A stretch of DNA of 5,474 nucleotides, from NCBI GenBank assembly GCA_937950385.1, contig CALFEA010000115.1:1-5474 (forward strand), given 5' to 3'. The notes under the pieces are model-generated. The model did no database searches. It was not told the origin of the DNA and saw nothing but the letters and a program-made list of their open reading frames with translations. This document shows positions 1 to 5,474 of this stretch, in pieces. The stretch's first letter is position 1. Every line of letters starts with the position of its first letter. The position numbers were made by a program, and so were the translations under genes. The DNA comes from an uncultured Altererythrobacter sp. GTDB lineage: Bacteria > Pseudomonadota > Alphaproteobacteria > Sphingomonadales > Sphingomonadaceae.

Positions 1-1245
1 ACCGCGAGCACCAGCAACAACGCGGAATGCGTTACGCTCGTCCAAGTTACGGCGACCGCCTGCTTCTTGCAGACGACGACGGATTTGAACGTCAACCAGC
101 CCATTGTTTGCATCAGCGCCTGTTTCAGACGCATCAAGAGCGCGGAATTGCGCTTCAGTTGCGGCATCGATGAAGCCGTTTCCAACCAAGGAATCGATGT
201 CCAAGAACGTGTTCACGAGAATTGGCGTAGGAGCCAGTTCTGCATCAACGCGGTTATTGACATAAGCCAGTTCAGTGTAAACTTCATGACCGTCGCTGAA
301 CTCATAGTTAGCGTTACCGCCGATGAGATAGCGCTCTTGCGGGAGCTGAAGATAGTTCACTGGGGCGTAGTTGTAGAGATCGCGAGGCGTCTCATAAGAA
401 TTCAACGAACCAGGCTGACCAAAGATTGCAAGATTGTTGTTCGCTGCAAACGCTGTGCCAGTAGTATCGCCGTCACCGCGATAGGTAAGGCGTGTTTGAG
501 GCGGAAGCGAAGAACCAAGCTGCTGAAGCGGGTTACCGCCAAGAGCGAAGTTTGAGAATGAACGATCGCCTTGGAAGATTTCTTCGCGATTGAAGTACTC
601 ACCAAACACAGTCACGTTACCGCGGCCGTCTGCGAAATCTGTGCCGATTGCGCCGTGGATTTGATAGCGCGAACCGTCGCCGTCATTGGTAATGCCATAC
701 TGGCCACCAAGCTCAACGCCTTCAACTTCTTTCAAGCGGAAGTTAACAACACCAGCAAGAGCGTCCGAACCGTAAACCGCAGAAGCACCGCCGGTCACAA
801 CGTCAACAGATTCCAACAGGAACTGCGGGATTGTGTTCAAATCGGTGATTTGGTTGGTATCATAGAACATCCAGCGACGGCCGTTCACGAGCAGCATGGT
901 GCGTGTAGCGCCAAGGCCGCGAAGGTTCAGCGACGCTGTACCGTTACCTGGGTTGTTGGAGAACGATGTCGTGCCCGGAACAACCTGAGGCAGAGTGTTA
1001 ATCACGTTCTCAACGTTCACTGTACCCGAAAGTTCGAATTCTTCGGCGTCAACAACAGCAATAGGAGCAGCTGTCTCAACGTTACGGCGCGCAATACGCG
1101 AACCAGTAACAACGATTGCTGGACCTTCATTGGCTTCTTCTGTTGCCGGAGCAGCAGCGTCTTGTGCTTGCGCAGGAGCGACGATCATGGCGCCTGCCAT
1201 GACTGTGCCGGTCAGCAGCGCAGCTTTATTCAAACGGTTGGACAT
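1..1245 (-). CDS. TonB-dependent outer-membrane receptor, N-terminal part (C-terminus beyond left edge)
   Basis: The frame is open from an ATG at 1245 to the left edge, giving the first 415 residues. A Shine-Dalgarno AAGGGG (1257 to 1252) lies 6 nt before the ATG. Residues 1-27 form a Sec signal peptide with probable cleavage after APAQA. The TonB-box region AIVVTGSRI lies at about 43-51. The plug domain spans about 52-172 and includes NLRGLGATRTMLLVNGRR (107-124) and GGASAVYGSDALAGVVNF (152-169), both hallmarks of the family. The barrel starts after that, and YNYAPVNYLQLPQERY (291-306) is typical of the large sphingomonad/xanthomonad TBDRs. No cysteine occurs in the visible part. Such receptors import substrates such as siderophores, cobalamin, glycans or peptides across the outer membrane, driven by TonB-ExbBD; the substrate cannot be read here. 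The gene is divergent from the small exported protein at 1473. The family call is secure. Confidence 0.95.
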   Translation of the reverse strand, partial: MSNRLNKAALLTGTVMAGAMIVAPAQAQDAAAPATEEANEGPAIVVTGSRIARRNVETAAPIAVVDAEEFELSGTVNVENVINTLPQVVPGTTSFSNNPGNGTASLNLRGLGATRTMLLVNGRRWMFYDTNQITDLNTIPQFLLESVDVVTGGASAVYGSDALAGVVNFRLKEVEGVELGGQYGITNDGDGSRYQIHGAIGTDFADGRGNVTVFGEYFNREEIFQGDRSFSNFALGGNPLQQLGSSLPPQTRLTYRGDGDTTGTAFAANNNLAIFGQPGSLNSYETPRDLYNYAPVNYLQLPQERYLIGGNANYEFSDGHEVYTELAYVNNRVDAELAPTPILVNTFLDIDSLVGNGFIDAATEAQFRALDASETGADANNGLVDVQIRRRLQEAGGRRNLDERNAFRVVAGARG

Positions 1246-1263
1246 TCCAATCCCCTTAAAGAA

Positions 1264-1284
1264 CGGCCACCACCACGATGGCCG
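1264..1284 (-). promoter_or_regulatory. Small hairpin in the predicted TBDR 5' leader
   Basis: CGGCCA (1264-1269) and TGGCCG (1279-1284) are perfect complements around a 9-nt loop. The hairpin sits 7 bases upstream of the TBDR Shine-Dalgarno. If the promoter lies further upstream, it would form in the mRNA leader and could affect translation or stability. A 6-bp stem can arise by chance, so a role is only a suggestion. Confidence 0.3.
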
Positions 1285-1388
1285 CATAATGAAATACAAA
1301 ATATCGAGGCTTTCCCCGAATAGGCCGCCTTTAGGCTAAGTTTTGGCGATACTGCAAACGCGCAGCGACGCTTTGCCGAGGTAATTCG

Positions 1389-1416
1389 CCAACTGTGGCA
1401 TTCCTGTTACAGTTGG
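1389..1416. repeat. Perfect 8-bp inverted repeat, possible operator or leader hairpin
   Basis: CCAACTGT (1389-1396) and ACAGTTGG (1409-1416) are exact inverted copies with 12 bases between them, so half-site centres are 20 bp apart, about two helical turns. In plus-strand RNA the stem can extend inward through two G.U pairs, a C-G and an A-U to 12 pairs closed by a TTCC loop. No T-run follows, so it is not an intrinsic terminator. It lies 56 bases before the ATG at 1473 and just upstream of an AT-rich -10-like stretch (TTAAATAT, 1426-1433), a place where a dimeric regulator could act. The binding protein is unknown. Confidence 0.5.
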
Positions 1417-1472
1417 ATACATGGGTTAAATATGCGAGCAAGACGCAATTACGATAAGGAGAAAATACCAAA

Positions 1473-2021
1473 ATGCGCCCAATTTACCCTGCCATAATTG
1501 GCGCTCTTGCTTTTACCGTTTGCTCGCCTTTGGCCGCGCAAAACACAGGTAACAGTGAAGCCTCCGATACCGATTACCTCGAAGCGCTCAAATCTTGTCA
1601 GACACTTAGCGAGGATAGCGCCCGTCTTGCATGTTTTGACAAAGCAGTGGGTTCGATTGTCACAGCCAATGCTGCCGGTGAGGTGCAAGTGGTAGATAAG
1701 GATGATGTCGAGAAAACGAGGCGCAGCCTATTCGGATTTGCACTGCCCAAGATCGCCCTTTTTGGGGGCGACGATGACAGCGAGGAGGGAAAAAAGAAGC
1801 GCAACTTGCTTGAAACAACCATTACCAGCGTCAGTTACAGAAGCCGCAAGGTCATTTTCTTCACAACCGAAGAAGGCGCGACCTGGAGAATTTCAAACGC
1901 ACCGCCTCGTTTGAGGACGATCAAAACTGGACAATCGGTAGTTCTCAAAAAGGCAGCAATGGGAAGCTTTTTCATCCGTATTGATGGGCAGCTTGGCGTA
2001 AAGGGCGTTCGGGTCAAATAG
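1473..2021 (+). CDS. Small Sec-exported protein of unknown function with a paired-cysteine motif
   Basis: 182 residues, start ATG supported by TAAGGAG at 1455-1461, with an 11-nt spacer that is slightly long. Residues 1-22 form a signal peptide with probable cleavage after SPLAA. The mature N-terminus carries LKSCQTLSEDSARLACFDKA (39-58), with C42 and C54 twelve residues apart; this resembles the 'C..I.dd..RLaCyD' motif of several periplasmic proteins, including the type VI-associated VasI group, and the two cysteines could form a disulfide. A linker with LFGFALPKIALFGG (86-99) and an acidic then lysine-rich patch (100-110) follows. The C-terminal part (about 112-182) looks all-beta, with EEGATWRI (133-140) and a final VRVK. 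Similar hypothetical proteins are, as I recall, common in sphingomonads; no function is assigned. It stands alone, divergent from a TBDR and convergent with the peptidase. Gene reality is near certain; function is unknown. Confidence 0.9.
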   Translation: MRPIYPAIIGALAFTVCSPLAAQNTGNSEASDTDYLEALKSCQTLSEDSARLACFDKAVGSIVTANAAGEVQVVDKDDVEKTRRSLFGFALPKIALFGGDDDSEEGKKKRNLLETTITSVSYRSRKVIFFTTEEGATWRISNAPPRLRTIKTGQSVVLKKAAMGSFFIRIDGQLGVKGVRVK

Positions 2022-2082
2022 ACGGTATAAGCTGGCTCTGAGCTTTTGGACTCTTCCTTAAGTGCCGCGCCACCTTCGCTCG

Positions 2083-2102
2083 CTTTTTCCTGATAGAAAA
2101 AG
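2083..2102. other. Alternative hairpin overlapping the terminator 5' arm
   Basis: CTTTTTC (2083-2089) pairs perfectly with GAAAAAG (2096-2102) around a 6-nt loop. The right arm shares bases 2097-2102 with the 5' arm of the terminator at 2097-2129, so in plus-strand RNA the two structures exclude each other. The stem is mostly A-U and far weaker than the terminator stem, so it may have no effect. Confidence 0.3.
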
Positions 2103-2129
2103 GGCCCGCCGCAATGGCGAGCCCTTTTT
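2097..2129. terminator. Bidirectional intrinsic terminator between convergent genes
   Basis: AAAAAGGGC (2097-2105) pairs with GCCCTTTTT (2121-2129), and CGCC (2107-2110) with GGCG (2116-2119), around a 5-nt loop. The single odd position (C2106/A2120) is a mismatch in plus-strand RNA but a G.U pair in minus-strand RNA, so the stem is continuous for the peptidase transcript. Each strand ends the stem in a run of five T. It begins 75 bases after the stop of the small exported protein and 23 bases after that of the peptidase, and serves both. Confidence 0.9.
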
Positions 2130-2152
2130 GATTTTGATGCTTTGCGCCGCCC

Positions 2153-4156
2153 TTAGAGGCCGCCTGGACCGCAATCATTTGCGAGGAAGTCGAGCATCTT
2201 GGTGTAGAGCGTCTTCTGATGGTTAAACATCAGATTGTTGTGATCCACACCTTTCAACGTCAGGTACTGAGCGTAATTGCTCTTACCAGCCCGCTCCATC
2301 GCCTTCTTATAGTCTTTAAGGTGATAATAACGAACACGCGAGTCCACATCACCATGCGCCACCAGAATTGGAATGTTCGTCTTGGCCACGTCCTCAATCG
2401 GGTTGATTCCAATCATTCCGCGACGTTGACCCCATTCGTCCAGCGCTTTGGGCGAACTGGTCCCACTGCGAGCCCGGTAGGACTTGGCAGGATCAGACAC
2501 ACCAGCCATGGTAATTGCGCATTGATAAATGTTGTCTTCACGCTGCGACGCAACAAATGCCGCATAACCACCGTAAGACCAACCGTAGAAAGCAACGCGA
2601 TCTGGATCAACGAGCCCTTGCTCAATCAGATACAGCGCACCGTCGTCCTTATCATCCTGCATAGCCAAGCCGTGTTGGCCATAGCCTGCATCAAAGTGGG
2701 CTTTGCCCCAACCGGTTGAAATGCGGTTTTGCGGGTACAAAACCATATAACCATTATTGGCGAGCATTTGCCCGATTTCATTATAGCCCTGAACCGCATT
2801 TACGTGAGGTCCGCCGTGGTGCTGGACGACCAATGGGAATGGCCCCTCGCCTTTAGGAATAGTCAAATATGCAGGGATCATCATTCCGTCACGCGCCTTG
2901 TAACGGATGTATTTCACATCAGACAATTGATCTGGGCTCACCAGCGGATTGCGGCTCCCAAGTTTGGCCATCTTACCGTTTTGGACGAGCCAATACGAAC
3001 CCGGATCACGTGGGCCACTATTGGTGACAACCATCGTGTTACCGTCACGCGATCGGCTGCTGATGCTCAACTGATGCGCATTAGGAATTTGCTTCTCAAG
3101 CGCTTCATGAAGCGCCTTTTCTTCCTCATCAAACCAGTGACGTTCTCGCTTGGCGCCTGGGTACATCGCAGAAACTAGCTTGTTATTGCCAGGGATCGAA
3201 TGCGTTTGAACACTCATCACATCGGAATCTTTAGCCTGGAATAGCTTCTTACCGAATTGGCCGCTGTTGAAATCGAACTCCCACAGTGCAGCTTTGTCTT
3301 CGCCGTTGCGATTGTCGATAATATACCCGGTATTTGGATCATCTGCCGCAATGCCGGCCAGTCCCTGAAATCCGCCTAGAACCCGGTAAAGATTCTCGTG
3401 CTCATCAAGGTCATATTCCTCGCCAAACTGTTTCCATGAGCCTTCACCTGGGCGACGGAAATAATAGCGTAGAGTTTTCGTTTGATTGTCATACCCCTCC
3501 GCATAGCGCGGATTCCCATCGCTATCGAACTGAAGATTAGAGTACTTTTCGTTGCCTTTGATCACCAGGCGCTTGCTGCCATTGGTCAGATCGAACTTAT
3601 AGTAAGAACGCGGGCGAAACGCTGCAAACGGATCCTTGCCAGTAGGATCTGGGATAGCGTTACCTGAGCCAATGAGGATTTTATTGGGCTCATTGGGCAA
3701 AGTGCCTTCAATTCCAAAATTGCCATCGACCGCCGAGAACTTGTTTTTTTCAAGGTTGTAGAAATATGTCTTGTAGCTGCGGTGGTCTTCTTCGGGGCGG
3801 GTCACGCGCTTGCGCACTTCCTTCCAAGCCGAGCCAACAATGTGGTTATCGCTCACCCAACTTGCTGTGATGATCTCCATTGGATCAGCATTCAATGTGC
3901 GCAAAGGTTTCGACAGATCGTCTGTCTTAAACACTTGCAACAGATAATCGCCTTCGCGGCTGTCCACCTTGTGAACGAGCAAGTGTTTGCCGTCGGGTGA
4001 AACCTGCACAGCATTCACGACATTACGCAGTGCCCAGACGTCGACTGGAACAGTTTGCGCAGCTGGCGTGGTTTGCGCGCCTACGGTGGAGGCGCTTAGG
4101 CCTAGGACCGACACGCCTAAAGCGGCGGCTGCTAAGGGGGTTTTGAATAGTTTCAT
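2153..4156 (-). CDS. Exported S9-family (prolyl oligopeptidase-like) serine peptidase
   Basis: 667 residues from the ATG at 4156. The frame runs back to a TTG at 4201, but that codon lies in the T-run of the upstream terminator, and the ATG starts a clean signal peptide (MKLFKTPLAAAALG, cleavage after STVGA, residue 27). The Shine-Dalgarno is weak (GAAAG, 8-12 nt upstream). Residues about 30-405 are the beta-propeller and about 410-667 the alpha/beta-hydrolase domain. Visible catalytic features are HHGGPH (446-451, oxyanion region), GWSYGGY (525-531, nucleophile S527), HGDVDSRV (601-608, D605) and GVDHNN (636-641, H639). It ends in CGPGGL. The family hydrolyses peptide bonds in short peptides; the signal peptide places it in the periplasm. 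The GWSYGG form recalls dipeptidyl peptidase IV, but I see no DPP IV-type double-Glu motif in the propeller, so it is best called a general S9 (COG1506-like) peptidase of unknown specificity. The loop RISTGWG (478-484) departs from the usual RGSTGYG. Confidence 0.96.
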   Translation of the reverse strand: MKLFKTPLAAAALGVSVLGLSASTVGAQTTPAAQTVPVDVWALRNVVNAVQVSPDGKHLLVHKVDSREGDYLLQVFKTDDLSKPLRTLNADPMEIITASWVSDNHIVGSAWKEVRKRVTRPEEDHRSYKTYFYNLEKNKFSAVDGNFGIEGTLPNEPNKILIGSGNAIPDPTGKDPFAAFRPRSYYKFDLTNGSKRLVIKGNEKYSNLQFDSDGNPRYAEGYDNQTKTLRYYFRRPGEGSWKQFGEEYDLDEHENLYRVLGGFQGLAGIAADDPNTGYIIDNRNGEDKAALWEFDFNSGQFGKKLFQAKDSDVMSVQTHSIPGNNKLVSAMYPGAKRERHWFDEEEKALHEALEKQIPNAHQLSISSRSRDGNTMVVTNSGPRDPGSYWLVQNGKMAKLGSRNPLVSPDQLSDVKYIRYKARDGMMIPAYLTIPKGEGPFPLVVQHHGGPHVNAVQGYNEIGQMLANNGYMVLYPQNRISTGWGKAHFDAGYGQHGLAMQDDKDDGALYLIEQGLVDPDRVAFYGWSYGGYAAFVASQREDNIYQCAITMAGVSDPAKSYRARSGTSSPKALDEWGQRRGMIGINPIEDVAKTNIPILVAHGDVDSRVRYYHLKDYKKAMERAGKSNYAQYLTLKGVDHNNLMFNHQKTLYTKMLDFLANDCGPGGL

Positions 4157-4188
4157 GTCTCGACTTTCAAAAAGAATTACGAATGATT

Positions 4189-4220
4189 TGTATAAAACCA
4201 AAAAAGCGGCCCCACCGCAA
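4189..4220 (-). promoter_or_regulatory. Weak candidate promoter of the S9 peptidase gene
   Basis: On the minus strand TATACA (4194 to 4189) is a good -10 match, about 32 bases before the peptidase ATG. The only -35-like hexamer nearby, TTGCGG (4220 to 4215), is 20 bases away, which is too far for a standard promoter and lies inside the terminator stem. If real, transcription would begin near 4182 and exclude the TTG at 4201 as a start. The alternative is readthrough from the upstream TBDR gene. Confidence 0.25.
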
Positions 4221-4239
4221 CAGGGTAGGACCGCTTTTT
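4201..4239 (-). terminator. Strong intrinsic terminator of the right-hand TBDR gene
   Basis: Read on the minus strand, AAAAAGCGG (4239 to 4231) pairs with CCGCTTTTT (4209 to 4201), and CCTACC (4229 to 4224) with GGTGGG (4216 to 4211), around a 7-nt loop. T4230/G4210 and one inner position are U.G pairs in minus-strand RNA but C.A mismatches in plus-strand RNA, so the stem is a continuous 16 pairs only in the TBDR direction. The T-run continues to 4200. It starts 24 bases after the TBDR stop codon and separates that gene from the co-directional peptidase. Confidence 0.9.
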
Positions 4240-4263
4240 CTAGTCAATCACGTATGAACGCTC

Positions 4264-5474
4264 TTAGAACGCATACCGAATTGCAGCGAAGATCTCGCGG
4301 CCGTCCAGATTGTAGCCATTACCGATAGGCGTGTTTGAAATACCAAATACTTCGTTGGTGTCGATCAGCGGTGGAGCCGTGTCGAAGATATTCGTCACGC
4401 CAACGGTGACACGCATGTCGCCATTATCCCAACGGATCGACGCGGTGTGCTCGAACCATTCGTCAGCAAAGCCAACATCACGGCAGAATACTCCATCACC
4501 GGCTACGTTACCGCTGGCTGAACCGCCGCCAAGGCAGGTGTCACTGAAGGATTGCACTCCAAATTGATCAACCGCTGGATTACCATCTGGACCGTTACCA
4601 AAGGCATCCGCGAACAGATCAACGCCGTCCGGATCCTGCGCAACATCACCGATGTAACGTGTCTGCCATGTGAAGCGGAATTCATCATAATCAACGGTGA
4701 AGATTGCGCGACCTGTCCAGCTTGGGAAGCCAAACTCGCCTGCAAAATCCGCCTCTGCGATCGAACCATCATCATTTGTGAACAAGTTAGAGCGTTCAAT
4801 CAGATGGTTAGCGGTTATATTCAAGCCAAGATCGAACAATCCGCCACCAATGGTGACTTCTTTGCCGAAGTTCGCGTTGATATCAATTCCGCGTACCGAT
4901 TCTTGGTCCAGGTTCAAGAAACCTTGGAACACGTCCGTAATCAAACCGCGGTCACCGCCGTAAGTAAGGCGATCACAGAATTGGCTCCGAGTACCATCAT
5001 CACGGCCAAAACAGTCGCCGATAATGAAGCCAACGTTTGGCTCAATGATCGATTGCTTCAGCTTGATGTCGTAATAGTTGAAGTTCAACGCAACATCATA
5101 ACCGTCACCAAACGTTTCTTCGAAAGCGAAGCCAGTGGTGATGGAGCGCGATGTCTCTGGATCAAGGTTGGTGCCATTGGCCAGAACGCCGCCGGAAGTG
5201 ATTTCCGCGCTCGAAGTACCGAGCGTACCCAAACCCTGCGAATCGATACCAACAGTGGTTGGATCACGGCCTTCGCGGATGCAGTTTTGAAGAACGTTTG
5301 CATCACGAGTGTCCAAGGCAGCGTTATATCCACCAGCCAATGCATCAAATGCATCGTTTGGAACCGCACAAGGGTCACCCACCGTCAAGAATCCAGATTG
5401 GCTCTTAAGGAACAACTCACGCAGGTTTGGTGCGCGGAACGACGTGCCATAGCTGAATTTAAACAGCAGAGGCG
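4264..5474 (-). CDS. TonB-dependent outer-membrane receptor, C-terminal part (N-terminus beyond right edge)
   Basis: The frame is open from the right edge to a TAA at 4264-4266, about 402 residues. A TTG at 5415 is not the start: the frame continues upstream and encodes YGTSFRAPNLRELF just before and across it, a signature of the TBDR barrel. Other family features are beta-strand repeats with alternating residues, RYIGDVAQDP (4660-4631), VTVGVTNIFDTAPP (about 4416-4375, the conserved last-strands motif) and a C-terminal strand REIFAAIRYAF ending in Phe, the outer-membrane assembly signal. All six cysteines seen fall in pairs within loop-like segments (codons at 5368 and 5281, 5011 and 4975, 4534 and 4483), consistent with extracellular disulfides. 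The signal peptide and plug lie outside the window. The substrate is unknown. The peptidase downstream on the same strand hints at peptides, but a terminator intervenes. Confidence 0.95.
   Translation of the reverse strand, partial: PLLFKFSYGTSFRAPNLRELFLKSQSGFLTVGDPCAVPNDAFDALAGGYNAALDTRDANVLQNCIREGRDPTTVGIDSQGLGTLGTSSAEITSGGVLANGTNLDPETSRSITTGFAFEETFGDGYDVALNFNYYDIKLKQSIIEPNVGFIIGDCFGRDDGTRSQFCDRLTYGGDRGLITDVFQGFLNLDQESVRGIDINANFGKEVTIGGGLFDLGLNITANHLIERSNLFTNDDGSIAEADFAGEFGFPSWTGRAIFTVDYDEFRFTWQTRYIGDVAQDPDGVDLFADAFGNGPDGNPAVDQFGVQSFSDTCLGGGSASGNVAGDGVFCRDVGFADEWFEHTASIRWDNGDMRVTVGVTNIFDTAPPLIDTNEVFGISNTPIGNGYNLDGREIFAAIRYAF

Larger units (their letters stand above)
1246..1472. promoter_or_regulatory. 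Divergent intergenic region between TBDR and small exported protein
   Basis: These 227 bases separate two divergently transcribed genes, so promoters for both should lie here. No consensus sigma-70 pair stands out on either strand. AT-rich stretches that could serve as -10 elements are TTAAATAT at 1426-1433 on the plus strand and, on the minus strand, the segment between about 1285 and 1305. The region also holds the two inverted repeats listed separately. I see no small gene with a ribosome-binding site in it. Confidence 0.5.

Noticed and set aside
571..1323. Long plus-strand open frame of 250 codons opposite the left TBDR
   Set aside because: It is antisense to a clear TBDR frame, has no recognisable domains and a low-complexity Arg/Ser/Cys-rich composition, and lacks a good ribosome-binding site. 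The same applies to 67-555 and 995-1339.
1343..1392. Inverted repeat TTGGCGA/TCGCCAA
   Set aside because: Only 7 bp with 36 bases between arms, and it overlaps the better repeat at 1389-1416; likely chance.
1473..1538. Lipoprotein signal in the small exported protein (Cys17 after FTV)
   Set aside because: The residue before Cys is Val, which does not fit a lipobox, and a standard signal peptidase I site follows at PLAA.
2219..3178. Plus-strand open frames opposite the S9 peptidase
   Set aside because: The minus-strand frame carries the full catalytic triad and domain motifs; the opposite frames show no family features and are shadows.
2153..4156. Lasso-peptide isopeptidase, which is also an S9-like enzyme found beside TBDRs in this group
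   Set aside because: No lasso precursor, B or C biosynthesis gene, or FecI/FecR regulator is visible in the window, and the sequence fits a general S9 peptidase. It is not excluded if such genes lie outside.
4157..4201. Extended N-terminus of the peptidase from the TTG at 4201
   Set aside because: It would place the start in the terminator T-run and put 15 residues before an otherwise perfect signal peptide.
5413..5415. TTG as the start of the right-hand TBDR
   Set aside because: The frame continues upstream to the window edge and encodes a conserved TBDR barrel motif across this point, so the gene is simply cut by the window.

Overview
The window looks like an ordinary chromosomal segment from a Gram-negative alphaproteobacterium, most likely a sphingomonad or close relative. 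This rests on the protein types seen: outer-membrane TonB-dependent receptors (TBDRs) with an 'IVVTGSRI' TonB-box region, an exported S9 peptidase ending in CGPGGL, and a small Sec-exported protein with a paired-cysteine motif. Base composition is moderate, roughly half G+C by eye. The taxonomic call is inference; there is no rRNA or marker gene here.

Layout, left to right: (1) 1-1245, minus strand, the N-terminal 415 residues of a TBDR (signal peptide, TonB box, plug, start of the barrel), running off the left edge. (2) 1246-1472, a divergent intergenic region with a leader hairpin on the TBDR side and a perfect 8-bp inverted repeat on the other side. (3) 1473-2021, plus strand, a 182-residue exported protein of unknown function. 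(4) 2022-2152, a convergent gap holding a bidirectional intrinsic terminator. (5) 2153-4156, minus strand, a complete exported S9-family serine peptidase with its catalytic triad intact. (6) 4157-4263, a gap holding a strong intrinsic terminator that reads best on the minus strand. (7) 4264-5474, minus strand, the C-terminal about 400 residues of a second TBDR, running off the right edge. Every gap is shorter than 300 bases, and no RNA gene, mobile element or CRISPR array is visible.

How the parts may work together: TBDRs import scarce substrates across the outer membrane using TonB energy, and the S9 peptidase is predicted to cleave peptides in the periplasm. The right-hand TBDR and the peptidase are co-oriented, so peptide capture followed by periplasmic hydrolysis is a reasonable guess. 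However, a terminator separates them and no substrate can be read from the sequence. I found no clear sign of a wholly new system. The items most worth a second look are the inverted repeat upstream of the unknown exported protein, that protein itself, the terminator/promoter overlap before the peptidase, and the cysteine pairs in the right-hand TBDR.
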